64,000 nucleotides of DNA from Tenacibaculum sp. (lineage in GTDB: Bacteria; Bacteroidota; Bacteroidia; Flavobacteriales; Flavobacteriaceae), in assembly GCA_018456245.1 (NCBI GenBank), contig JAGYHQ010000001.1:1-64000 (forward strand). The letters run 5' to 3'. Of the stretch, positions 1 to 9,640 are shown in pieces; the first letter of the stretch is position 1, and each line of letters opens with the position of its first letter. The position numbers and the translations under genes are program-made. The notes beneath the pieces are model-generated. The model saw only the letters and a list, made by a program, of their open reading frames with translations. It did no database searches and was not told where the DNA came from.

Positions 1-3000
1 GCCTTGTTGATTTCGCCTGAAACAAGCACATTTCTTCTGTTAATCGTTAATGTTGACGTTAAATCTAAATCCTCGTAATTTACTCCCGACAAATGTGCCG
101 TTACGGTGTGACTTCCAATTTGTATTTGTTCATTATTCGTGTAAGTTACAGTTACATCATCAGGAATATTTCCTTTGATTTTCAATGATTTTGGGTTTCC
201 GTCAAATTCAAAAGTTTCATCATCAAAGGTAATTCCTGTGATAGTGGCTTTGGTAATCTCAAACACTTTTCCTGTAACAAAATTGATTTGATAATTATTC
301 CCTGCGGATAAATCACCTTGCGTAATTGTATAATTTCCAACATCTTCACCCACATTACGAGTTAATTTTCCTATGAAATTATCGCCTCTTAATAACTTAG
401 GACTAACCGTGTAAGTGAGCGTCGGGTCAGTGTCTCCATACTCCTTACTTTGATTATAAGGTGTTACTGTTACCAACTTTTTCGTAATTATTCCAACTGT
501 TCCATTTACCGAAGTCGTTGTCAATTTATATTTACTCGCATCAGCACCTTTTAAGGTCAATCCGTTTACGGTTACCGTTTTGTTTGTGCCGACATTTTTA
601 GTATCATAAGTCGCTGTAATATTTACCAAATCTAACGAAACGACATCACTACCTTGAACGCCTGACACTATAAAATCATTTGCTGTAAGTGTTGCTGTAT
701 TATTTCCGTCATAAACTTTACTAATATTTTTTAAGGTAGCGGTTAGTGTTGTTTTAGTTGGAATTGGAGTTGTTTTTGCCTTTGTAATTTCTCCAATCAT
801 TCCACTTATCGAATTGCTTTGTAATTCATAATTATTCGCATCTGTTCCTTTTAAGGTTAGACCATTTACCGTTATCGTTTTACTCGTTCCAACATTTGCA
901 TTGTCGTAAGTTGCTGTTGCGTTGGCAAAATTTACTTCAACGGTATCGTTTCCTACTTTGCCTGTTAAATTAAAATTACCCGCCGTAACGGTTGCCGTAG
1001 TATTTCCGTCGTGAACTTTGGTAACTTTTCCCGTAAGTGTTGCTGTTATCAACTTTTTCGTAATTGTTCCAACCGTTTCGTTTACCGAAGTTGTTGTCAA
1101 TTTATATTTACTCGCATCAGCACCTTTTAAGGTCAATCCGTTTACGGTTACCGTTTTGTTTGTACCGACATTTTTAGTATCATAAGTCGCTGTAATATTC
1201 ACCAAATCTAACGAAACGACATCACTACCTTGAACGCCTGATATTGTAAAATCAGTTGATTTTAGCGTTGCTGTGTTGTTTCCGTCATAAACTTTACTAA
1301 TATTTTTCAACGTAATGGTTAGCGGTGTTTTTGGCTTTGCCGTAATTTCCCCAATCGTTCCATTTACCGAAGTGCTTTGTAATTCGTAATTATTTGCATC
1401 TGTTCCTTTTAAGGTTAAATCACTTACAAATATGGTCTTATTTACCCCAACATTTGCGTTGTCATAATTCCCTTTTGTCGGATTATTTAAAATCAATTCA
1501 TCAGAACCAATAACTCCATTTAATTGATAATTATTTTCCGTAAGTGTTGCGGTATTATTTCCGTCATAAACTTTTGAAACTTTACCGACCAAAGTTACAG
1601 AAACTGGTTTTTTAGTAATTTCTCCAATTTCCTTACTAATTGTAGTGTTTTTTAAGTTATAATTTCCTGCATCTCCCCCTCTTAATGATAAACCTGTTAC
1701 GGTTATCATTTTATTCGCTCCCACATTTTTAGTATCGTAAGTTCCAATATATAAATTACTTAACTCCACCTCATCAGATTCTATAAATCCATTTATTTTA
1801 GATGTAGAATCAATTGTATTTGTAGTGTTAATTGTGATTTTTACATTACTTGAAGAGAAATTATTTTCCCTCCCTTTCGTTCTAAAAAAGTACTCCCCTT
1901 TTTCAAGTCCTCTTATCGTTTCGCCAGTAGTTTCAACCCAAGTATTATCTTCTGCATTGACTAATCTGTATTCGGTATCTCTTGCGTATTTAACAATATT
2001 TATTCCGTTTTCATTCACTACTTTAACCCATTCTGGAACATTAAACGGTCTGTTTATGTATATTTCTTGCATTGCAGAATGGTTGTTTAATTCCTTATTT
2101 CTTACAAATATTTTAGCCTTTGTTGTAGGGGAATGGTAATATATTTTCTCAACTGGATAAACTTTTTCAATTTCATTTTTTGCTGTTACCCAAACTCCTT
2201 TTCCTAAATTATATTGAGTTTTGTTAGGAATTAACCCCGTCAAAATACCATAATTTGCTCCCTTTCCGAAAAATTTTACATTAGGTTTCTCTACAAATGT
2301 TTCATCTGGAAGATTATAAGTTTTTGTTCCATTATTGAATGAATATCCCTCTTTTTTTATAGTAAATGTTATGTCTTTGTGATTACTTGCCTCAAAAACA
2401 AATTCATAGTTAGTGTTGTTTTCATTTTTGAAGGAAGACTCCACGATACTCGCCTCTTCCGAAAAGAAATTAGATGAAACAAGTTCTACTGGTTTGTTTA
2501 AAGTAACAGTTATCTTTAATTCTTTACCTCCTAAATCTGAATAATTTACGGTTACTTCTTCTGTATTAACATTAGAATTACCACTATATTCTACGGTATA
2601 TTCAAAAATGGTTGCTTGTAATTCGGCACTAGACTGTAAAGGTCTGTACTCTATAAACTTAACCCCTTCGTATTGGTTTAGTTTCTCGCCAATTTCATAT
2701 TGTAAATCAGTTTTATCCCAAGGTATATTGATGATAATTTTATTCTTACCTTTTTTTAAGTTTTTAACTTTTTTACTTATTTGTTCATCAACCGACTCGC
2801 CTTTGTAATCGTTATCAATAGAAATCGTATGACCGCTACCATAACCGAGTAATTTTTTACCTAAATTTTCCCCGTCATCTGTCATTTGTCGTGATTGGTT
2901 AAAAAATTCACGAGAGGCAAACAAATATCTATAATCCTTTGCTCGTCCCCTTGGGTCGCCCCAAGTAGCATCAACATAGTACCATTCGCCATCTATTAAT

Positions 3001-5957
3001 ACTCTATTCCAAGCGTGACGAGAGGCAGTTGTTTCTCCTTGAACGCCCTTTTTAACAAATCCCTCTTGATATTCCGAAACAATACCAGACCTTTCCATTA
3101 ATAACTGAAATCCCGTAGCATATCCCTCACAAACAGCCCCTTTTTTGATAAATGTATTATAATAAGTTGCATCTCCATAGTATAAATCATCATAAGTAAC
3201 ATTATCAACCAAGTAGTTAAACGCATAAACCACCTTGTCTTTATCACTTAAATTTTTCATCTTTTCCAAGATTTCCTGAATCTTTTCTTCTACTTGTCTT
3301 TCCCTTTTTTGATGCTCTTCGGACTTTATGTCCACCTCAATTAAATGAGCATATTTATTTTTGTAAATCGCTACTACCCACGCATATACAGTAACCTCTT
3401 TTTTCACTCTTTTTCTGGCAGTTATGGTACTTTGTTCTTCATTGATAATAAGATGACTTGCTACTTGATAAGGAACACCTCCAATGATTTTTGCAGGTGT
3501 ATTTTCCCTACTTTCTTCTGCTGAAAAGAATTTGTCAAATGGCATTGTAACTAAAACACACCATTGTACATCTTTTTCAACTTTATTACCATTATCATCA
3601 ATTAATTTAATTTCTACTGTTTCTCCATCTCCAATTGTTATTTTATCAGGCTCAACATAAAAATTACGATAAGGTTTTATTTTACTTCTATCATTTTCTC
3701 TGATGTATTTCATTAAATTTTTATGCCATTGCTCTTTGTTAAAAGAAATTTCTTCTTCCTCCTCTTCTTCTGAATTTGAAGAAGTGCCTTGCTCTGAACT
3801 AAAAGTATAATTTTCTTTTGTTAGTTTTGCTGTGGTAGTTCCGTCGTAAATTTTACTAACTTTCCCTATAAGATTTACGGTTACTGATTTTTTCGTAATC
3901 GTTCCAACTGTTCCATTTACAGAGTTGCTTTGTAATTGATATTTTGAAACATCTGCTCCTTTTAATGCTAAATTTGTTACGGTTACCGTTTTATTTGTTC
4001 CGACATTTTTATTGTCATAAGTCGCTGTGATATTTGCCAAATCCAACGAAACAACATCACTTCCTTGAACGCCTGATATAGTAAAATCATTTGCCGTAAG
4101 CGTTGCCGTAGTGTTTCCGTCATAAACTTTACTAATATTTTTTAGCATAACGGTTAAAGGTAATTTTGCGATAGGTTTCTTGTTTTTTACCTTTATTTTT
4201 TGAACAAACGACACTTTTTCAGCACATTTATTGGTCGCTGTCCAAATTCTGTTTACGATATATTTAATTTTATCATCGTTTATATCAATTCGTTCTTCGC
4301 TATATTTAATATTTGCAGAACCATCTGAACATTTTGTAATAGCCTTAATTCCCTTTGGAACATCAGGAATGACCTCACCCTCGTAAATTTCAATATTAGG
4401 ATTTGGAGTATTCTTAAAGGTTATACCAAATTCTCGTTCTACTACCTCAAATCCTCCTGTAAATTGATAACGGCTATTCGTAGGTTTTAATGCGGTTAAG
4501 GCGTAAGCAACATGGTCAATAACCTCAATTTTTATAACTCCTGCTCGTACTTTTTGTATGTTATTTTTATACGGAATTTTTCCAATTTCAATATCTGGTA
4601 AAATTACTTCGCATTCGCCGTCATTTTCGGTAGATTCTTTTAAAACATACTTAAAAGTTTCCCCAAAATCATCAGAAAGTAAAATACGAACTTTCGTATT
4701 TGCAAAGATGTTTTTATCAACATTCCACCTTAAATTTATATGTCCTCTTTTTGAATAATAAGGCTTTAAAGCATTTACTGTAAAAGGCGTTCCCTCTACG
4801 ACTTTCACTTGCGTTTTATAACTATCATAACGAACAGCATAATTTTCTTTATAAGCATTTTTTCCGTCATTTACGGCTAATAAAAAGTTGTAAATATCTC
4901 CCGATTTTGCATCAAAAGGAGTTTCTACATACCCCGAACTATCATAATTTTCTTGGAATGTAATAGTACTGTTTTCAGATAGAGGTCTTGCCTTAAACTT
5001 TGCTTTCCTTTTATCTATTTGATGACTTGCATATAATAAATCGCTACTTTCTTTATCCGTTGCCTCTAACTGAAACTGAAAAAATGTATTTTTAGGAATG
5101 GTATAAGATTTTTTCAATTTTTCCTTATTAAATCGTGGAGCAGAATTTTCGGTAACTATTCCCACAGGAAAATTATTTCGTTCGCCTAATGATGGAGAAG
5201 TATTTTCACCTAAATACTTTCGTTCTGCATCCGTATAATATGGATATAAAACCTTTTTACGCATATCCTGAATATTCATAAGAGAAAAAAACATTTTAGG
5301 AGAAGCACCATATCCCATTAAAGATTGCCCAAGTTTAGGTTCTATTTTAAGAGAGTTTAGGGCATCTTGGCTGGCTGTATGTGCAGATCCTAAGAGATGC
5401 CCTAGTTCGTGAGCAATGGTTTCTATGTTTTGTGTGACTGAGAAACTATCCCCTTTGTGTTTGTTGTAATATCCATAGCCAACACCCTTAGCAAGTCCTG
5501 CTGCAATCTTTGGAATTTTGTCCAATTCTTCTAAAAACAGACCAATATCATAGCTCTCAGAACCAATCATTTTATTTATCTCTTCCGTAGATTTTCCCAT
5601 TGAATAAGTAATACCCCAGCCACCGAATATTTCATCTCTAACTGCTTTGTCTTTTTGTATCAATCTTTCATCATCAATAATTTTGAATTTTACACCAACT
5701 TCTCGCATATAGAGTTCGTTCAGTTGCTTTTCAGTAGCCTTCCAAAATTCTTTTACCTTATTGACATCAGAATTCATATATTTAGTAAAATATTGATAGC
5801 CTACTGGTAATGCCAATCGCCAGACTCTTAACACATTATCATCATAAATTTCAGAATTGGTGTTTACCTCTCTTGAAATGGTAATATTAGATTGTTTCTG
5901 CGCATTTACAACTTGAAATGCTAAAACAAAAATCAAAATTATTTTAATAAGTTTCAT
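1..5957 (-). CDS. Large secreted multidomain protein: signal peptide, reprolysin-like zinc metalloprotease, transglutaminase-like domain, YDG/MBG-type repeats (C-terminus truncated by window edge)
   Basis: Reverse strand reads MKLIKIILIFVLAFQVVNAQ... from ATG at 5957; HELGHLLGSAH (HExxHxxGxxH) near 5381-5413; GAVCEGYATG...HAWNRVLIDGEWYYVDATWGDPRG near 2950-3160; repeated KVYDGNNTATLT...GSDVV...NVGTNKTVTVNGLTLKGADASKYKL units; KEYGDTDPTLTYTV near 420-465. Not in the ORF track because it runs off the window. Confidence 0.85.
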   Translation of the reverse strand, partial: MKLIKIILIFVLAFQVVNAQKQSNITISREVNTNSEIYDDNVLRVWRLALPVGYQYFTKYMNSDVNKVKEFWKATEKQLNELYMREVGVKFKIIDDERLIQKDKAVRDEIFGGWGITYSMGKSTEEINKMIGSESYDIGLFLEELDKIPKIAAGLAKGVGYGYYNKHKGDSFSVTQNIETIAHELGHLLGSAHTASQDALNSLKIEPKLGQSLMGYGASPKMFFSLMNIQDMRKKVLYPYYTDAERKYLGENTSPSLGERNNFPVGIVTENSAPRFNKEKLKKSYTIPKNTFFQFQLEATDKESSDLLYASHQIDKRKAKFKARPLSENSTITFQENYDSSGYVETPFDAKSGDIYNFLLAVNDGKNAYKENYAVRYDSYKTQVKVVEGTPFTVNALKPYYSKRGHINLRWNVDKNIFANTKVRILLSDDFGETFKYVLKESTENDGECEVILPDIEIGKIPYKNNIQKVRAGVIKIEVIDHVAYALTALKPTNSRYQFTGGFEVVEREFGITFKNTPNPNIEIYEGEVIPDVPKGIKAITKCSDGSANIKYSEERIDINDDKIKYIVNRIWTATNKCAEKVSFVQKIKVKNKKPIAKLPLTVMLKNISKVYDGNTTATLTANDFTISGVQGSDVVSLDLANITATYDNKNVGTNKTVTVTNLALKGADVSKYQLQSNSVNGTVGTITKKSVTVNLIGKVSKIYDGTTTAKLTKENYTFSSEQGTSSNSEEEEEEEISFNKEQWHKNLMKYIRENDRSKIKPYRNFYVEPDKITIGDGETVEIKLIDDNGNKVEKDVQWCVLVTMPFDKFFSAEESRENTPAKIIGGVPYQVASHLIINEEQSTITARKRVKKEVTVYAWVVAIYKNKYAHLIEVDIKSEEHQKRERQVEEKIQEILEKMKNLSDKDKVVYAFNYLVDNVTYDDLYYGDATYYNTFIKKGAVCEGYATGFQLLMERSGIVSEYQEGFVKKGVQGETTASRHAWNRVLIDGEWYYVDATWGDPRGRAKDYRYLFASREFFNQSRQMTDDGENLGKKLLGYGSGHTISIDNDYKGESVDEQISKKVKNLKKGKNKIIINIPWDKTDLQYEIGEKLNQYEGVKFIEYRPLQSSAELQATIFEYTVEYSGNSNVNTEEVTVNYSDLGGKELKITVTLNKPVELVSSNFFSEEASIVESSFKNENNTNYEFVFEASNHKDITFTIKKEGYSFNNGTKTYNLPDETFVEKPNVKFFGKGANYGILTGLIPNKTQYNLGKGVWVTAKNEIEKVYPVEKIYYHSPTTKAKIFVRNKELNNHSAMQEIYINRPFNVPEWVKVVNENGINIVKYARDTEYRLVNAEDNTWVETTGETIRGLEKGEYFFRTKGRENNFSSSNVKITINTTNTIDSTSKINGFIESDEVELSNLYIGTYDTKNVGANKMITVTGLSLRGGDAGNYNLKNTTISKEIGEITKKPVSVTLVGKVSKVYDGNNTATLTENNYQLNGVIGSDELILNNPTKGNYDNANVGVNKTIFVSDLTLKGTDANNYELQSTSVNGTIGEITAKPKTPLTITLKNISKVYDGNNTATLKSTDFTISGVQGSDVVSLDLVNITATYDTKNVGTNKTVTVNGLTLKGADASKYKLTTTSVNETVGTITKKLITATLTGKVTKVHDGNTTATVTAGNFNLTGKVGNDTVEVNFANATATYDNANVGTSKTITVNGLTLKGTDANNYELQSNSISGMIGEITKAKTTPIPTKTTLTATLKNISKVYDGNNTATLTANDFIVSGVQGSDVVSLDLVNITATYDTKNVGTNKTVTVNGLTLKGADASKYKLTTTSVNGTVGIITKKLVTVTPYNQSKEYGDTDPTLTYTVSPKLLRGDNFIGKLTRNVGEDVGNYTITQGDLSAGNNYQINFVTGKVFEITKATITGITFDDETFEFDGNPKSLKIKGNIPDDVTVTYTNNEQIQIGSHTVTAHLSGVNYEDLDLTSTLTINRRNVLVSGEINK

Positions 5958-6121
5958 ACATCTTAATTTTACAAATCCTAATTAAAAAATATTAGTACCT
6001 ATAAAGCTAGGATATACTTTTTTAGATACCTACCACATCGCAAAACTACATCTTTTTCTTTATTTTTACCCTCCCTTAATTTTTTCGCAAAAACATAATA
6101 ATCAATACATTAAAATCATTT

Positions 6122-7159
6122 TTAAATAAGAAAACTCCATTGTTTATTCATATTATATTGTAATTTTCCTCTATTCACTTCTAACGGACTATCAAAATTA
6201 TTTGTAAACAACATTCCTGTTCCTAAACCTTGTATTTTATCAGTTTTTAATGAACTAACCCATTGTGCAATAGCATTTAACCCAACATTACTTTCTAATG
6301 CTGATGTTACCCACCACCCTACTTTATTTTTTTCAGCTATTGAAATCCATTGTTCGCAACCTAAAAAACCACCAACTAAACTCGGTTTTAGAATGATGTA
6401 TTGCGGTTTTATATATTCAATTAATTTCGTTTTTTCTCCTAATGATAAAATTCCTATTAATTCCTCATCTAATGCTATTGGTAATGGAGTATTTTTACAC
6501 AAATAAGCCATTTCTTTTAATTGACCTTGCTTAATTGGTTGTTCAATAGAATGAATACTTAACTTTGATAATTCTTCCATTTTAATTAATGCCTCTGACG
6601 GACTAAAAGCTCCATTTGCATCAACCCTAAGTTCTATATCTTTTGATGAGAATTCTTTTCTGATTGATTTTAACAATTTTAATTCAGTATTAAAATCTAT
6701 TGCCCCAATTTTCATTTTTATACATGAAAATCCATTTTTTATTTTCTCTTTTATTTGGTTTTTCATAAAAGTTTTATCCCCCATCCAAACTAATCCATTT
6801 ATTGGAATTGATGATAAACCTTTACTAAAAGAAGTATTAAATAATGTAAATTTATTATTTGATTTTAATGATAAAAAAGCTTGTTCTAACCCAAATTGTA
6901 TTGACGGATATTCCTTACATTCACTTAACAAATTACTTAAACCTAAGTTTATATTATTGCATACCCATTTTAACTTTTCTTCATAGTTTTCATTATCATC
7001 ATAACTCAACCCCCTGAATACTGCACATTCTCCTATTCCTGTTTTTTTTTCGTCAGAAATTATTATAAACCAAGTTTCCTTTGTTTTTAAAACACCTCTG
7101 CTTGTTCCGCTTGGCTGTTTAAAATTTAGAATGTATTTTTTGTATGTTGCTTTTAGCAT
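6122..7159 (-). CDS. menC: o-succinylbenzoate synthase (enolase superfamily)
   Basis: ORF; KMKIGAIDF..., RVDANGAFS, IALDEEL, KPSLVGG enolase-superfamily motifs; adjacent to menA. Confidence 0.85.
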   Translation of the reverse strand: MLKATYKKYILNFKQPSGTSRGVLKTKETWFIIISDEKKTGIGECAVFRGLSYDDNENYEEKLKWVCNNINLGLSNLLSECKEYPSIQFGLEQAFLSLKSNNKFTLFNTSFSKGLSSIPINGLVWMGDKTFMKNQIKEKIKNGFSCIKMKIGAIDFNTELKLLKSIRKEFSSKDIELRVDANGAFSPSEALIKMEELSKLSIHSIEQPIKQGQLKEMAYLCKNTPLPIALDEELIGILSLGEKTKLIEYIKPQYIILKPSLVGGFLGCEQWISIAEKNKVGWWVTSALESNVGLNAIAQWVSSLKTDKIQGLGTGMLFTNNFDSPLEVNRGKLQYNMNKQWSFLI

Positions 7160-7166
7160 AATAAAG

Positions 7167-8054
7167 TTATAAAATTTGTCCTACCCCAAATAAAATAGAA
7201 AATAAAAAAGTGCTTAATCCTACTTTTTTTAATTCTCCGTCAAACAAAACTTCTTCTTTATTTTTTTTTACAAAAATAAGATGCTTTATTAAGGGAATAT
7301 AAGCAATAACAAATATAAATTGTTTTATATTTTCATAATGAAAAACAGAATATAACACCGCAAATAACAATGAAAAAATTATTAAAAAATAATGATATTT
7401 TTTTGCTGATTTCATTCCTATTTTAACAACTAATGTGTTTTTATTTGCTTTTTTATCATTAATTCTATCTCTCATATTATTTAAATTAAGAACAGAAGTT
7501 GATAATAATCCCACAGAAAAAGCAGGTAAAAAAACTGAAAAATCAACCTGTTTAGTGAATAAAAAATATGAACCTACAACGGCTACTAATCCAAAAAACA
7601 CAAAAACGAATATATCTCCAAATCCGCTATAACCATAAGCCGATTTCCCAACAGTATATTTAATTGCTGAAATTATTGATATAACACTCATTACAAAAAA
7701 CACTAACGAATATAAAAAATTATCTTTCCCAAAGGCAACATATATTAAAATCAATGAAATTAAAACTGAAATAATTGAAGTAATTATAATTACCTTTTTC
7801 ATTTGGTTTGGTGAAATATCACCTGATGCAACTAATCTTTTTTCTCCTTGCCTATTATTATCAGTCCCTTTTACTCCATCACCATAATCATTAGCATAGT
7901 TTGATAATATTTGGAAACTTATAGCCGTAAAAATTGCTAACCAAAAAATATAAGTTTCGTAAAATTGATGATTTGCTAAAGCACTTCCTACAATAATTCC
8001 TGAAACTGATAATGGTAAAGTTCTTAACCTTGCTGATTTTATATATTTCTCCAA
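7167..8054 (-). CDS. menA: 1,4-dihydroxy-2-naphthoate prenyltransferase
   Basis: UbiA-family motif NYANDYGDGVKGTD and NNMRDRINDKKANKNTLVVKIG; multi-TM. Confidence 0.9.
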   Translation of the reverse strand: MEKYIKSARLRTLPLSVSGIIVGSALANHQFYETYIFWLAIFTAISFQILSNYANDYGDGVKGTDNNRQGEKRLVASGDISPNQMKKVIIITSIISVLISLILIYVAFGKDNFLYSLVFFVMSVISIISAIKYTVGKSAYGYSGFGDIFVFVFFGLVAVVGSYFLFTKQVDFSVFLPAFSVGLLSTSVLNLNNMRDRINDKKANKNTLVVKIGMKSAKKYHYFLIIFSLLFAVLYSVFHYENIKQFIFVIAYIPLIKHLIFVKKNKEEVLFDGELKKVGLSTFLFSILFGVGQIL

Positions 8055-8815
8055 ATTGTTCTTCTATTTATTTCCAAACTTAAACCTTTTTTCTTCTTGT
8101 AAACTATTGTAAAATATACTACAATTATTATTGTTATGAATCTAAATAAATTTGCATAAGTTCCTCCTAATGCATTATCAGAAACAGCAAAAATTATCCA
8201 AAATAAATTCATAAAAAGATGAAGAAAAATACTAACCCATAAATTATAACTCCATTCACAGAAAACCCAAGCAAATAAAATACCACCAGCAAATGTTGTC
8301 ATAAATATTCCTATTAACTCAACTAATTCTTGGCTTTGATATAAATGCCCCATTGCAAAAATAACTGTACCTATTATAATGGAAGGAATAAATCCTATTT
8401 TTGTTTTTCTAAAAATTAAACCAAATAAGAAACCTCTAAAATATAATTCTTCAAAGAAACCTGCCGATATAGCCCCTATTAAAATATTATTAAAAGTTAT
8501 TTTTGAATTTAAATTAAAAAATATTGAAAAACCAACAAGCATAGGCATTGTAAAAATTAAGGATATTATTACCCCCTTTAAAATACTTTTATTAAGCCCT
8601 AAATTAAGTAATATATTTTTAGGTTTTCCTATTAAAATAGTTCCTAAAAATATAGGAATTCCAACAATCAAATATGTTAATATATGGCTTATACCTATAA
8701 ACTCAATTTTTTCATCTAAAAACTTTCTTATTTCTTTAAAGTAAAAATCATCAAACAAATAATGCATTATAAAAGATATAAAAACTATTAATAATATTTT
8801 TAAAGTTTTACTCAT
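8039..8815 (-). CDS. CPBP family intramembrane metalloprotease
   Basis: FFEELYFRGFLFG (EExxxR) and later HLYQS / FLHLFMN motifs; multi-TM. Confidence 0.85.
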   Translation of the reverse strand: MSKTLKILLIVFISFIMHYLFDDFYFKEIRKFLDEKIEFIGISHILTYLIVGIPIFLGTILIGKPKNILLNLGLNKSILKGVIISLIFTMPMLVGFSIFFNLNSKITFNNILIGAISAGFFEELYFRGFLFGLIFRKTKIGFIPSIIIGTVIFAMGHLYQSQELVELIGIFMTTFAGGILFAWVFCEWSYNLWVSIFLHLFMNLFWIIFAVSDNALGGTYANLFRFITIIIVVYFTIVYKKKKGLSLEINRRTIWRNI

Positions 8816-8854
8816 TTCATTTCTTTAAATTATTTCAAAAAACAATCTTTAAAA

Positions 8855-9634
8855 CTACAAATTATTAACCTCAACAATAAGTTCAACAATATCTTTTACC
8901 TGTACTTTATTTTCTTTTTCTTTAAATTTAATTCCGTCAGTAATCATTGTATTACAGTATGGGCAACCCGTTGCTATAATATCAGGATTTGTTTGTAAAG
9001 CATCTTCTGTTCGTAAAACATTAATTTCTTTGGTTCCTTTTTCCGATTCTTTAAACATTTGAGCACCTCCTGCACCACAACATAAAGCCCTTGATTTTGT
9101 TCGTTTCATCTCAGTTACTTTAACTCCTAACCTACGGATTAAATCTCTCGGACTTTCATAATCATCATTAGCACGACCTAAATAACAAGGGTCGTGAAAA
9201 GTCAATCGCTTTCCTTTTAAAACCTCATCATTAATTTTTAATCGCCCATCATCAATAAGTTTTTTTATATATTGGGTATGATGATAAACCATATAATTTC
9301 CTCCTAATTCAGGGTATTCATTTTTTAAAGTATTGAATGAATGTGGGTCGCAAGTTACAATGGTTTTTATTTCATAAGCATTTAAAACTTCAATATTCAT
9401 CATTGCTTGCATTTGAAATAAAAATTCATTTCCTGCTCTTTTAGCCACATCTCCTGTTGATGTTTCTTCTGTTCCTAAAACTGCAAAATTTACCTTTGCA
9501 AAATTTAAAACTTTAACAAAAGCACGAGTAATTTTTTTGGCTCTATCATCATAACTACCAGCCGAACCTACCCAGAATAATATTTCTGGTTGCTTCCCCT
9601 CTGCCATCATATCTGCCATTGTTTTTACTTCCAT
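8855..9634 (-). CDS. (Fe-S)-binding protein, heterodisulfide reductase-like (CCG domains)
   Basis: Cys-rich HDPCYLGRANDDYESPR...ALCCGAGGAQMF...GCPYCNTM. Confidence 0.85.
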   Translation of the reverse strand: MEVKTMADMMAEGKQPEILFWVGSAGSYDDRAKKITRAFVKVLNFAKVNFAVLGTEETSTGDVAKRAGNEFLFQMQAMMNIEVLNAYEIKTIVTCDPHSFNTLKNEYPELGGNYMVYHHTQYIKKLIDDGRLKINDEVLKGKRLTFHDPCYLGRANDDYESPRDLIRRLGVKVTEMKRTKSRALCCGAGGAQMFKESEKGTKEINVLRTEDALQTNPDIIATGCPYCNTMITDGIKFKEKENKVQVKDIVELIVEVNNL

Positions 9635-9640
9635 AACAAT

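Noticed and set aside
1825-4758. Plus-strand ORFs at 1825, 2608 and 4558
   Set aside because: Antisense to the continuous reverse frame of the giant multidomain protein.
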